A stretch of DNA of 14,152 nt from contig JANQGL010000483.1 in the NCBI GenBank assembly GCA_028277325.1, forward strand, positions 1-14,152, written 5' to 3'. Below are positions 1 through 7,536 of this stretch, one piece after another (the first letter of the stretch is position 1; each line of letters begins with the position of its first letter). The translations under genes and the position numbers were made by a program. The DNA comes from Magnetospira sp. GTDB taxonomy: Bacteria > Pseudomonadota > Alphaproteobacteria > Rhodospirillales > Magnetospiraceae. The notes beneath the pieces were generated by a model. It did not search any database. It saw only the letters and a program-made list of their open reading frames with translations, and was not told the origin of the DNA.

Positions 1-152
1 TGGGGCGATACCTGGGGGGTATGCGGCATCCGGCGGTTCTCCGGCGTTCAGACTCGGCGGCGCGGCCGTCGCGCGGCCGGGTCGACCTACCCATACCGCC
101 CCGCCCGGCGCGGCGAAACACCCCGCGGGGCGGGGCGGCAAACTCTTCCGGA

Positions 153-188
153 GGGCATCACCCCACCCGAACGGGCAGGGTGATGCCC
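153..188. terminator. Long hairpin downstream of the LuxR-type regulator gene
   Basis: An 11-bp perfect inverted repeat, GGGCATCACCC (153-163) and GGGTGATGCCC (178-188), encloses a 14-nt loop that can pair further (CCCG-AA-CGGG). It starts about 20 bases past the stop codon of the minus-strand regulator gene, so it is well placed to end that transcript or protect its 3' end. No T-run follows on the minus strand (TCCGGAAGAG), so it is not a canonical intrinsic terminator. The remaining bases 1-152 are very GC-rich and hold no gene that I can support. Confidence 0.5.
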
Positions 189-207
189 GGCCCCGCCCCG
201 CCTCCGG

Positions 208-864
208 TCAGAACGCCTCCGTGCCGCGCGCCTTGAGGTAGCAGGCCACGGCCTGGGCCCGGTTGTGAACCGTCAGCTTGCCATAGAGATTCTTCAGGTG
301 GAACTTCACCGTGTTCAGCGAAATATCCATTTCGGCGGCGATCTGGGCGTTGGTTCGTCCGCCGGCCAAGGAGGCCAGCAACTGGTGCTCGCGGGCCGTC
401 AGTCCGGCCAGCGGATCGTCGGCCGCCCGCTGCACGTCGATGAACGGGAACACCATCCGCCCCTCGGCCACCGCGAGGACGATTTCCAGAAGCCGCTCCG
501 GCGGTTCGCTTTTGGAGCAGAAACCGGCGCCGCCCAGCTGCATCACCTGGAGCGGCACGTCGCGGCCGGCATTGCCGCTGTAGACCACGATGCGCGGGTT
601 GCCGGCGCGTTCGCGCAACGCCTCCAGGACCCCGCGACCGCTCAGGTAGGGCATGTCCCAGCCGATCACCCCGACCGAGAAGCTCAGCCGATCCACCGCC
701 TCGACGAACCGTTCGCCGTCGGCGCACACCGCGACCAGATGAAAACGCTGGTCGCCGCCGAACAGCGACGCCATGGCCGACTGCACCAACGGGCTCTTGT
801 CGGCGATCACCAGATCGACCGGCTGTTTGTCCCTCGAATCCGCCAACCGGTCCTCCCCCTTCAC
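208..864 (-). CDS. LuxR/NarL-family response regulator with a degenerate receiver domain
   Basis: The 218-residue protein has the NarL/FixJ layout. A receiver-like domain covers about residues 16-137, and a C-terminal LuxR-type helix-turn-helix covers about 153-214 (LTAREHQLLASLAGGRTNAQ onward, then NTVKFHLKNLYGKL). It should be a cytoplasmic DNA-binding transcription regulator. The receiver keeps the conserved Lys (K118) and a Ser at the switch position (S96). The phosphoacceptor position, three residues before the conserved MP, is Gly68 (IGWDMPYLSG), and the acidic pair near the N-terminus is reduced to D22-K23. Phosphorylation by a histidine kinase is therefore unlikely in the usual form. 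The start used is GTG at 864. A TTG six codons inside (844-846) has a better purine-rich ribosome site (GGGGGAGGA) and could be the true start. The gene is divergent from soeABC, 190 bases away, and is a natural candidate regulator of it; that role is inferred. Confidence 0.85.
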   Translation of the reverse strand: MKGEDRLADSRDKQPVDLVIADKSPLVQSAMASLFGGDQRFHLVAVCADGERFVEAVDRLSFSVGVIGWDMPYLSGRGVLEALRERAGNPRIVVYSGNAGRDVPLQVMQLGGAGFCSKSEPPERLLEIVLAVAEGRMVFPFIDVQRAADDPLAGLTAREHQLLASLAGGRTNAQIAAEMDISLNTVKFHLKNLYGKLTVHNRAQAVACYLKARGTEAF

Positions 865-903
865 CGTCCGGCGCGCATCCTACCCCATTCACCCCTTTTC
901 GGG

Positions 904-915
904 TAGGCCCGCCTA
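904..915. promoter_or_regulatory. Short palindrome upstream of soeABC (possible operator)
   Basis: TAGGC-CC-GCCTA is an inverted repeat with a 2-base centre. It lies between the divergent regulator gene and the soeA promoter, about 40 bases upstream of the proposed -35 box, which is a common place for an activator site. The right half (CCGCCTATT, 909-917) recurs in inverted orientation upstream of fccA (5785-5793). Binding is inferred from position and symmetry only. Confidence 0.3.
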
Positions 916-956
916 TTCAACACCGAAGATATGGACGATCCAAACGGTTTGCGCAA

Positions 957-984
957 TTGACATATATAAAAGCCTCCTAATAAT
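957..984 (+). promoter_or_regulatory. Sigma-70-type promoter of soeABC
   Basis: A perfect -35 hexamer TTGACA (957-962) is followed after 16 bases by AATAAT (979-984), a 5/6 match to TATAAT. The stretch is strikingly AT-rich in a GC-rich region, and it would start transcription near 990, leaving a leader of about 65 bases before the soeA ATG. Such a near-consensus promoter may give basal expression independent of an activator. Confidence 0.65.
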
Positions 985-1054
985 CTGCCGCCCAACAAAT
1001 CGACCGGACCGCCCGGCGGCGGTCGGTCGAGACATCCGAACGGGAGGCATACGG

Positions 1055-3979
1055 ATGGCGGTACGGTTCTGGCCGACCCGCGCGCGGGAGGTCGTCGACA
1101 CTTCGCCCAAGGTCGCCGACGACGTCAAGTACTCGACCTGCTACATGTGCGCCTGCCGCTGCGGCATCAAGGTCTACCTGCGCGACGGCAAGATCCGCTA
1201 CATCCAGGGCAACCGCGACCACCCGACCAACAAGGGCGTGCTCTGCGCCAAGGGGTCGGCCGGCATCATGACCCAGTACTCGCCGGCCCGCCTGACCCGG
1301 CCGCTGCTGCGGGTCGGCGAACGCGGCGAGGGCCGGTTCAAGGCGATCTCCTGGGACGAGGCGCTGGATCTGGCGGCGCAATGGCTGGGCGACATCCGCG
1401 ACAGCGATCCGCGCAAGCTCGCCTTCTTCACCGGGCGCGACCAGTCGCAGTCGCTGACCGGCTGGTGGGCGAGCCAGTTCGGCACCCCCAACTACGCGGC
1501 GCATGGCGGTTTCTGCTCGGTCAACATGGCCGCCGCCGGGCTGTACTCCATCGGCGGCTCGTTCTGGGAGTTCGGCGAGCCGGACTGGGAGCGCGCCAAG
1601 TACTTCATGATGTTCGGAGTCGCCGAGGACCACGATTCCAACCCCATCAAGATGGGGCTCGGCAAGCTGAAGGGCCGCCCCGGCACCAAGTTCGTGTCGG
1701 TCAATCCGGTCAAGACCGGCTATTCGGCGATCGCCGACGAATGGATCGGCATCCGTCCCGGCACCGACGGCCTGTTCGTGATGGCCCTGATCCACGAGCT
1801 GCTGCGGGCCGACAAGGTCGACTTCGGGTACCTGGCCCGCTACACCAACGCGCCCTGGCTGGTGATCCACGATCCGGGGGCGGCCGACCACGGCCTGTTC
1901 CTGCGCGACGCCGGCGGCAATCCGCAGGTGTGGAACACCGCCGAGGACAGCCTGGCCGACGCGCTCGATCTCGACGCGACGCCGGCCATGGTCGGCGAGT
2001 ACGCGGCGCCCGACGGCCGCCGCGCGGTGCCGGTGTTCCAGCTGATCGCGGCCCGGTTCCTGAAGCCGGAATACGCGCCCGACAAGGTGGCCGCCACCTG
2101 CGGACTGAAGACGGCGACGATCCGCCGCATCGCCGCCGAGCTGGCCCACGTGGCGTTCAACGAGACCATCGAGATCCCGGTCGCCTGGACCGACTGGGCC
2201 GGCCGCCGCCACGACAGCTTCGTCGGGCGCCCGGTGGCCATGCACGCCATGCGCGGCATCGCCGCCCACACCAACGGCTTCCACACCTGCCGCGCCATCC
2301 ACCTGCTGCAGGTGCTGCTGGGCTCGGTGGAATGCCCCGGCGGATTCCGTTTCAAGCCGCCCTTCCCGCGCCCGGTGCCGCCGCCTCAGAAGCCGGCCGG
2401 CAAGCCGGGCGAGGTCCGGCCGGGCCAGCGCCTGCCGGGACCGCCACTCGGCTTCCCGACCGAACCGGCAGATCTACTAGTAGATGAAGACGGCACTCCG
2501 CTACGCATCGACAAGGCCTATTCGTGGGACAACCCGCTGTCCAGCCACGGCCTGATGCACATGGTCATCACCAATGCCTGGAAGGGCGATCCCTACCCCA
2601 TCGACACCCTGTTCATGTACATGGGGAACATGGCGTGGAACTCGACGATGAACACCAAGGGCGTCATCGACATGCTGCGCGACAAGGACCCGGAGACCGG
2701 CGAGCACAAGATTCCCCGCTTCATCTACGTGGACGCCTACGAATCCGAGACGGTGGCGTTCGCCGACCTGGTGCTGCCCGACACCACCTACCTGGAACGC
2801 TGGGACTGCATCTCGCTGCTCGACCGCCCGATCTGCGAGGCCGACGGCCCGGCCGACGCCATCCGGCAGCCGATCCTGGAGCCGGACCGCGACGTGCGCG
2901 CCTTCCAGACGGTGCTGCTCGACCTCGGGGCGCGGCTCGGGCTGCCGGGGATGGTCGGCGACGACGGGGCGCCCAAGTATCCGGGCGGCTACCCGGACTA
3001 CATCGTGAACCACGAACGCGGCCCGGGCATCGGTCCGCTGGCCGGCTGGCGCGGCGAGGACGGCACCCACCACGGGCGGGGCGGCGTCAACCCGGACCAG
3101 CTCAAGCGCTACATCGACAACCAGTGCTTCTGGTCCTACCACCTGCCGGAGAGCCACCGCTTCTACAAGTTCGCCAATGGCGCCTATCTGGAATGGGCGA
3201 CCGATTTCGGCCTCATCGGGTCGGTCGAGCCGATCGTCATGCAGCTCTACTCGGAGCCCCTGCAGACGTTCCGCCTGGCCGCCGAGGGCCACGGCGACCG
3301 GCAGCCGCCGGAGGTGCACCGGGACCGCATCCGCACCTACTTCGACCCGCTGCCCATCTGGTACACCCCGTTCGAGGAAGAGCAGGTGAGCGGCGACGAC
3401 TTTCCGCTGCACGCGATCACCCAGCGGCCGATGCAGATGTACCATTCGTGGGGCTCGCACAACGCCTGGCTGCGCCAGATCAACACCTCGAACCGCCTGC
3501 ACATGCACCGCGCCACGGCCTCGAAGCTGGGCATCGCCGACGACGACTGGGTATGGGTCGACAGCCATCACGGACGCATCCGCTGCCAGGTCCGGCTGGT
3601 CGAGGGGGTCAACCCGCAGACCGTCTGGACCTGGAACGCGATCGGTAAGCGGGCCGGCGCCTGGGCCCTCGATCCGAAGGCGCCGGAATCCCAGCAAGGC
3701 TTCCTGCTCAACCACTTGATCTCCGAACTTCTGCCGAAGCGTGAGGCTCGCCAGGGCTACGAATACGCCAACTCCGATCCGGTGACCGGTCAGGCGGCGT
3801 GGTACGACCTGCGGGTGCGGGTCACCAAGGCGGCGCCCGACGAGGAGCCGGTGACCCTGCCGCAGTTCGCGCCGCAGGCCCGCGCCGAAGGCGGCCGCGC
3901 GGCGCCGCGCCTCAACCGGTATGGACGGGTGTTCAATCCCAAGTCCTGGCACCGCCGCCCGAGGGGAACCGCGGAATGA
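1055..3979 (+). CDS. soeA: Sulfite dehydrogenase (quinone) molybdopterin subunit SoeA
   Basis: This 974-residue protein belongs to the complex iron-sulfur molybdoenzyme family and is the catalytic subunit that would oxidise sulfite to sulfate in the cytoplasm. The N-terminal [4Fe-4S] motif is C29-x2-C32-x3-C36 with C64 (GVLCAKG) as fourth ligand; C34 is an extra Cys. A Cys at 154 (HGGFCSVN) lies where related PsrA/PhsA-type enzymes carry the Mo-ligating residue. The molybdopterin-dinucleotide-binding C-terminal domain starts near residue 785 (ITQRPMQMYHSWGSHNAWLR). There is no Tat or Sec signal, as expected for SoeA and unlike the periplasmic Phs/Psr/Dms relatives. The ATG at 1055 is chosen because GGGAGG lies 7 bases upstream and a near-consensus promoter precedes it; the frame stays open to 773 but that extension crosses the promoter. 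The stop overlaps soeB by ATGA. An internal 14-bp palindrome with rare codons lies at 2472-2485. The Soe assignment rests on the gene trio and the absence of a signal peptide; a related sulfur or thiosulfate oxidoreductase is the main alternative. Confidence 0.88.
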   Translation: MAVRFWPTRAREVVDTSPKVADDVKYSTCYMCACRCGIKVYLRDGKIRYIQGNRDHPTNKGVLCAKGSAGIMTQYSPARLTRPLLRVGERGEGRFKAISWDEALDLAAQWLGDIRDSDPRKLAFFTGRDQSQSLTGWWASQFGTPNYAAHGGFCSVNMAAAGLYSIGGSFWEFGEPDWERAKYFMMFGVAEDHDSNPIKMGLGKLKGRPGTKFVSVNPVKTGYSAIADEWIGIRPGTDGLFVMALIHELLRADKVDFGYLARYTNAPWLVIHDPGAADHGLFLRDAGGNPQVWNTAEDSLADALDLDATPAMVGEYAAPDGRRAVPVFQLIAARFLKPEYAPDKVAATCGLKTATIRRIAAELAHVAFNETIEIPVAWTDWAGRRHDSFVGRPVAMHAMRGIAAHTNGFHTCRAIHLLQVLLGSVECPGGFRFKPPFPRPVPPPQKPAGKPGEVRPGQRLPGPPLGFPTEPADLLVDEDGTPLRIDKAYSWDNPLSSHGLMHMVITNAWKGDPYPIDTLFMYMGNMAWNSTMNTKGVIDMLRDKDPETGEHKIPRFIYVDAYESETVAFADLVLPDTTYLERWDCISLLDRPICEADGPADAIRQPILEPDRDVRAFQTVLLDLGARLGLPGMVGDDGAPKYPGGYPDYIVNHERGPGIGPLAGWRGEDGTHHGRGGVNPDQLKRYIDNQCFWSYHLPESHRFYKFANGAYLEWATDFGLIGSVEPIVMQLYSEPLQTFRLAAEGHGDRQPPEVHRDRIRTYFDPLPIWYTPFEEEQVSGDDFPLHAITQRPMQMYHSWGSHNAWLRQINTSNRLHMHRATASKLGIADDDWVWVDSHHGRIRCQVRLVEGVNPQTVWTWNAIGKRAGAWALDPKAPESQQGFLLNHLISELLPKREARQGYEYANSDPVTGQAAWYDLRVRVTKAAPDEEPVTLPQFAPQARAEGGRAAPRLNRYGRVFNPKSWHRRPRGTAE
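2472..2485. repeat. Perfect 14-bp palindrome with rare codons inside soeA
   Basis: ATCTACTAGTAGAT is identical to its reverse complement. In frame it encodes part of D473-L-L-V-D477 with the codons CTA, CTA and GTA, which are very unusual in a gene whose codons nearly all end in G or C. It lies at the end of a Pro/Gly-rich linker (about residues 430-470). A role in translational pausing or protein binding is speculative. Confidence 0.6.
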
Positions 3980-4719
3980 CCAGCCTTCCCGCCTTTCCGT
4001 CCGGCCGCCGCCTGGGTCTGGTCATCGACCTCGACATCTGCGTCGGCTGCCACGCCTGCGCGGTGCACTGCAAGGAATGGAACACCGGAGGTCATCCGGC
4101 GCCGCTGACCGACCGCGACGCCTACGGCCCCGATCCGGTGGGGGTGTGGCTGAACCGCATCCACACCTTCGAGGCCGACGAGGGCGAGGACGTGCGGACG
4201 ATCCACTTCCCCAAGTCCTGCCTGCACTGCGAGAACGCCGATTGCGTGACCGTGTGCCCGACCGGCGCCTCCTACAAGCGCGAGCAGGACGGCATCGTGC
4301 TGGTCAACGAGGACTGGTGCATCGGCTGCAAGCTGTGCTCCTGGGCCTGCCCCTACGGCGCCCGCGAGTTCGACGAGACCGAGGGGGTGATGAAGAAATG
4401 CACCCTGTGCATCGACCGCATCTACAACGAGAACATGCAGGAGGTGGACCGCCTGCCGTCCTGCGTGGTCACCTGCCCGGCCGGGGCGCGCCACTTCGGC
4501 GACCTGGGAGACCCCAGGTCGGCGGTGTCGCAACTGGTGGCGGCGCGCGGCGGGTTCGACCTGATGCCGGAGCTCGGCTACAAGCCGACCAACAAGTACC
4601 TGCCGCCGCGCCCCCGCAAGACCCGGGCCCGCGACATCGGGGCGCCGCGCCGCCTGGTCCCGGCCGGCAACGCCGAACGGCTGCTCGCCAAGTGGATGGA
4701 CCGCATCTTCACCCGGTGA
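3976..4719 (+). CDS. soeB: Sulfite dehydrogenase iron-sulfur subunit SoeB
   Basis: This 247-residue DmsB/PsrB/NrfC-like ferredoxin-type subunit would carry electrons from the SoeA molybdenum centre to the membrane anchor. Sixteen cysteines form four [4Fe-4S] sites: C22/25/28/32, C82/85/90/94, C115/118/121/125, and C142/145 with C163/167. No signal peptide is present, which fits a cytoplasmic complex with SoeA. The ATG is chosen from the ATGA overlap with the soeA stop and an AGGGGAAC ribosome site just upstream; the overlap suggests translational coupling. The C-terminal 45 residues are basic (PPRPRKTRARD) and lie beyond the cluster-binding core. The four-cluster family is certain, while the specific Soe role comes from context. 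Confidence 0.9.
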   Translation: MTSLPAFPSGRRLGLVIDLDICVGCHACAVHCKEWNTGGHPAPLTDRDAYGPDPVGVWLNRIHTFEADEGEDVRTIHFPKSCLHCENADCVTVCPTGASYKREQDGIVLVNEDWCIGCKLCSWACPYGAREFDETEGVMKKCTLCIDRIYNENMQEVDRLPSCVVTCPAGARHFGDLGDPRSAVSQLVAARGGFDLMPELGYKPTNKYLPPRPRKTRARDIGAPRRLVPAGNAERLLAKWMDRIFTR

Positions 4720-4741
4720 CGACGGAAAGGACTCGTCGACC

Positions 4742-5692
4742 ATGCATCCCGCCTATTCCGTCATCTTCTTCACCACCACCTCGGGGGCCGGGCTCGGCCT
4801 GCTGACCCTGCTCGGCTTCCTGTCGGCGGCCGGCGCCCTGCCGGCCCATTTCGGGTTCGGCATCGCCGCCTTCGCCATCGCCCTCGGCCTGCTGACCTTC
4901 GGGCTGCTCTCGTCGACCTTTCACCTGGGCCATCCGGAACGCGCCTGGCGCGCCCTGACCCAGTGGCGGTCGTCGTGGCTGGCCCGCGAGGGGGTGTTCG
5001 CGGTCCTGGTCTATCCGGCGGTGGCCCTGTTCGCCTTCGGCTGGCTGGCGGTCGGCAGCAACTACGGCCCCTGGGCGGTGGTCGGGCTGCTGGTCGCCGG
5101 ACTGTCCATGCTCACCGTGGTCTGCACCGCGATGATCTACGCCAGCCTGAAGACCATCCACCAGTGGCACAACATCTGGACGCCGCCGGCCTACATCACC
5201 CTGTCGGTGATGAGCGGCGGGGTGTGGCTGAACGCCCTAGTCGAGGTGTTCGGGCTGTCCAACCCCTACATCGCCGGCTGGGTCGCGGCCAGCATCGCCG
5301 GCGCCTGGATCGCCAGGCTGTTCTACTGGCGCTTCGTCGACGACACCGAGGCGATCAGCACCCCGGAAACGGCGACCGGCCTGCGCGTCTACGGCAAGGT
5401 GCGGGCGGTCGAGGGCCCGCACACCGTCGACAGCTACCTGAACCGGGAGATGGGCTACACGGCGGCCCGCCGCCACGCCGCCAGGCTGCGCCGGGTGGTG
5501 CACCTCGCCGCCTTCGCGGTGCCGCTGCTCCTGACCATGGCCAGCGTGCTGTGGAGCAACAGCTGGCTGGCCATCGCCACCTCGCTGATCGTGGCGCCGG
5601 TGGCCAGCCTCGGCCTGCTGGTCGAGCGCTGGCTGTTCTTCGCCGAGGCCAAGCACACGGTCAATCTCTACTACGGCGCCGAGGCGGCCTGA
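4742..5692 (+). CDS. soeC: Sulfite dehydrogenase membrane anchor SoeC (DmsC family)
   Basis: This 316-residue integral membrane protein resembles DmsC/YnfH-type anchors. It would bind SoeAB to the cytoplasmic membrane and pass electrons to quinone. About eight hydrophobic segments are visible, near residues 4-26, 37-57, 80-105, 110-130, 147-168, 174-190, 253-272 and 276-296. A hydrophilic stretch of about 60 residues lies between segments 6 and 7. The sequence STFHLGHPERAWRAL after segment 2 resembles the conserved His-containing region of DmsC-type anchors. The gene starts 22 bases after soeB with GGAAAGGA about 10 bases upstream of the ATG, so soeABC is one operon. The DmsC-type anchor, rather than an NrfD-type one, supports Soe over Psr or Phs. 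Confidence 0.88.
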   Translation: MHPAYSVIFFTTTSGAGLGLLTLLGFLSAAGALPAHFGFGIAAFAIALGLLTFGLLSSTFHLGHPERAWRALTQWRSSWLAREGVFAVLVYPAVALFAFGWLAVGSNYGPWAVVGLLVAGLSMLTVVCTAMIYASLKTIHQWHNIWTPPAYITLSVMSGGVWLNALVEVFGLSNPYIAGWVAASIAGAWIARLFYWRFVDDTEAISTPETATGLRVYGKVRAVEGPHTVDSYLNREMGYTAARRHAARLRRVVHLAAFAVPLLLTMASVLWSNSWLAIATSLIVAPVASLGLLVERWLFFAEAKHTVNLYYGAEAA

Positions 5693-5705
5693 TCGCCCGC
5701 CTTTT
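5683..5705 (+). terminator. Possible weak terminator at the end of soeC
   Basis: GGCGG (5683-5687) and CCGCC (5697-5701) can pair around a 9-base loop and are followed by TTTT (5702-5705). The stem overlaps the soeC stop codon. It is short, so partial read-through into fccAB is possible. Confidence 0.3.
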
Positions 5706-5723
5706 CAGCGGCGTCGTCGGTGC

Positions 5724-5793
5724 TTGATTCTAAAATACACCGACAGAAAGGGTTTGCATCCCAAGTCCGGTGTGTTATTCGTGAAATAGGCGG
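5724..5793 (+). promoter_or_regulatory. Probable fccAB promoter and regulatory region
   Basis: The 186-base gap between soeC and fccA holds an AT-rich core unlike the flanking genes. A weak -35/-10 pair is possible: TTTGCA (5753-5758), 17 bases, then TATTCG (5776-5781). The last element overlaps a short imperfect dyad (TATTCGTGAAATA). AATAGGCGG (5785-5793) is the reverse complement of a motif upstream of soeA (909-917). TTGATTCTAAA (5724-5734) recurs at 8811-8821 upstream of the 403-residue membrane protein gene. The gap suggests separate control of fccAB, but no single site is convincing. Confidence 0.3.
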
Positions 5794-5878
5794 ACGGACG
5801 TGCCTTTCACCCTTCCCGGGGCCCTCGGGCGCGGCCGTCACCCAAGCAAAACCGAAGAACGACCACAGGGAGGATTGC

Positions 5879-6202
5879 ATGATCAGGAAACGGAGCGCCC
5901 TTCGCGCGACCGCCTGCGCCGCCGCGGTCGGCCTGCCCCTGGCGGCCCTGCCGGCCGCCGCCGAGGACATGGCGAAACCCGAACTCCTGGCCGCCAACTG
6001 CTTCAACTGCCACGGCCCGAACGGCGAGAGCCTGGGGACCGTTCCGGAACTGGCCGGCATCCCGGCCTCCCTTCTGATCCGCAATCTGCGCGAGTTCAAG
6101 TCCGATACCAAGATCGCGACCATCATGAACCGCATCGCCAAGGGCTACAGCGACGCCGAGATCGAGGCGATCGCCCGCTACATCGAACGCGTAAACCAAT
6201 AA
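5879..6202 (+). CDS. fccA: Flavocytochrome c sulfide dehydrogenase, monoheme cytochrome subunit
   Basis: This 107-residue class I c-type cytochrome would accept electrons from the FccB flavin in the periplasm and pass them to the respiratory or photosynthetic chain. A Sec signal peptide (about 1-28, ending LPAAAED) precedes a single CxxCH haem site (CFNCH, 41-45). The probable axial Met is M83 in TIMNRIAKGYSDAEIEAIA, a typical FccA/SoxE-like C-terminal helix. It resembles the short monoheme form, not the diheme FccA of Allochromatium. ATG 5879 has GGGAGGA 4 bases upstream; the longer open frame lacks a ribosome site and a leader. fccB follows after 22 bases. Confidence 0.88.
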   Translation: MIRKRSALRATACAAAVGLPLAALPAAAEDMAKPELLAANCFNCHGPNGESLGTVPELAGIPASLLIRNLREFKSDTKIATIMNRIAKGYSDAEIEAIARYIERVNQ

Positions 6203-6224
6203 TCACGCGAGGGAGGACCGCCAG

Positions 6225-7508
6225 ATGGCCGCGACCAACCGCAGGACATTCCTTCAACTGGCGGGCGCGGCGGGCGCCGTGTCCGCGTTCGGACTCGCCG
6301 GCTGCCAGCCGCAGGGCGCGCCGCGCGTCGTGGTGATCGGCGGCGGCTTCGGCGGCGCCACCGCCGCCAGGTATCTCAAGAAGTTCGATCCCGGGATCGA
6401 GGTGACCCTGATCGAGCCGAAAAGGCAGTTCACCACCTGCCCGTTCTCGAACCTGTACCTGGGCGGCATCCGCAGCCTGGAGTCCATCACCTTCGGCTAC
6501 GACAACCTGCGCGACGACGACGACGTGATCGTGGTCCACGAGCGCGCGGTCGGCATCGACGCCGAGGCGCGCACCGTCACCACCGACGGCGGCGGCACGT
6601 TCCCCTACGACCGCCTGATCGTCTCGCCGGGCATCGCGTTCCGCTACGAGGAGACCCCGGGCTACGACGTGGCGGCGGCGGAACTGGCGCCGCATGCCTG
6701 GAACGGCGGCCCGCAGACCAGGCTGCTGCACGACCAGATCCGGGCCATGGAGGACGGCGGCGTGGTGATCGTCGCGCCGCCCGCCAACCCGTTCCGCTGC
6801 CCGCCCGGCCCCTACGAGCGGGCCAGCATGATCGCCCATTACCTGAAGTACAACAAACCGAAGTCGAAGATCCTGATCCTCGACGCCAAGGACTCGTTCT
6901 CCAAGCAGGCCCTGTTCGAGGAGGGATGGGCCCTGCACTACGGCGACATGATCGAGTGGATCCCGCGCTCCGGGGACGGCAAGGTGGTCGCCGTCGACGC
7001 CGCCGGCCGCACCGCGATCACCGAGTTCGCGCGCCACAAGGCGGCGGTGCTGAACTACATTCCGCAGCAGCGGGCGGCCGATATCGCGGTCTCCGCCGGT
7101 CTGGTCAACGCGCTGGGCTGGTGCCCGATCGACTACCCGACCTTCGAATCGACCCTGGTCCCCGGCGTCCACGTGCTGGGCGACGCGGCGATCGTCGACG
7201 ACATGCCGAAGTCCGGCAACGCGGCCAACACCCAGGCCAAGGTCTGCGCGGCGGCGGTGGCCGACCTGCTGGCCGGGCGCGAACCGGGCGTGCCGACCAC
7301 CACCAACACCTGCTACAGCCTGGTGGCGCCGATGCACGGCATCTCGGTGACCGCCGTCTACCGGCTCACCGACAAGGGCTACCGCGGCAAGGCCGGTTCC
7401 GGCGGCCTGTCGCCGCTCGGCGAGGGACCGAAGTTCCGGGCCGCCGAGGCGCGTTACGCGCGCGGCTGGTACGGCAACATCACCAACGACATCTGGAGTC
7501 GCACCTGA
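6225..7508 (+). CDS. fccB: Flavocytochrome c sulfide dehydrogenase, flavoprotein subunit
   Basis: This 427-residue flavoprotein would oxidise sulfide to zero-valent sulfur or polysulfide in the periplasm and reduce FccA. It has a Tat signal (NRRTFLQLAG, residues 5-14), the Rossmann FAD site IGGGFGG (38-44), and all three cysteines known from the Allochromatium enzyme: C72 (FTTCPFS) for covalent FAD, and the redox pair C192 (PFRCPPGPYE) and C363 (NTCYS). GDAAIVDDMPKSGNAAN is the second FAD-contacting segment. The signal ends with LAGC (C27), a possible lipobox, so the protein may be lipid-anchored. GGGAGGA lies 7 bases before the ATG. A bidirectional-type terminator follows. A decayed second copy of the 3' end lies about 1 kb downstream. 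The assignment as FccB is near certain; SoxF is the same family. Confidence 0.95.
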   Translation: MAATNRRTFLQLAGAAGAVSAFGLAGCQPQGAPRVVVIGGGFGGATAARYLKKFDPGIEVTLIEPKRQFTTCPFSNLYLGGIRSLESITFGYDNLRDDDDVIVVHERAVGIDAEARTVTTDGGGTFPYDRLIVSPGIAFRYEETPGYDVAAAELAPHAWNGGPQTRLLHDQIRAMEDGGVVIVAPPANPFRCPPGPYERASMIAHYLKYNKPKSKILILDAKDSFSKQALFEEGWALHYGDMIEWIPRSGDGKVVAVDAAGRTAITEFARHKAAVLNYIPQQRAADIAVSAGLVNALGWCPIDYPTFESTLVPGVHVLGDAAIVDDMPKSGNAANTQAKVCAAAVADLLAGREPGVPTTTNTCYSLVAPMHGISVTAVYRLTDKGYRGKAGSGGLSPLGEGPKFRAAEARYARGWYGNITNDIWSRT

Positions 7509-7536
7509 CGGCGTTCGGAGGTGTCCCGAAACGGAA

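Noticed and set aside
21..236. Small plus-strand open frame at the left edge
   Set aside because: It is Arg/Pro-rich without motifs, runs through the hairpin, and overlaps the end of the regulator gene.
773..1054. In-frame N-terminal extension of soeA by 94 residues
   Set aside because: It crosses the promoter and overlaps the divergent regulator gene, while ATG 1055 has a good ribosome site and gives the expected family N-terminus.
2470..2484. Adjacent BglII and SpeI sites resembling a cloning scar
   Set aside because: The encoded residues (LLVDEDGTPLRIDK) read as a natural part of the protein and the frame is intact, so an engineered origin is not supported.
2501..3952. Long minus-strand open frame opposite soeA
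   Set aside because: It is an antisense shadow of a conserved molybdoenzyme, with no recognisable domain or ribosome site.
6123..7337. Long minus-strand open frame opposite fccB
   Set aside because: It is an antisense shadow of fccB; the composition is low-complexity and no family is recognisable.
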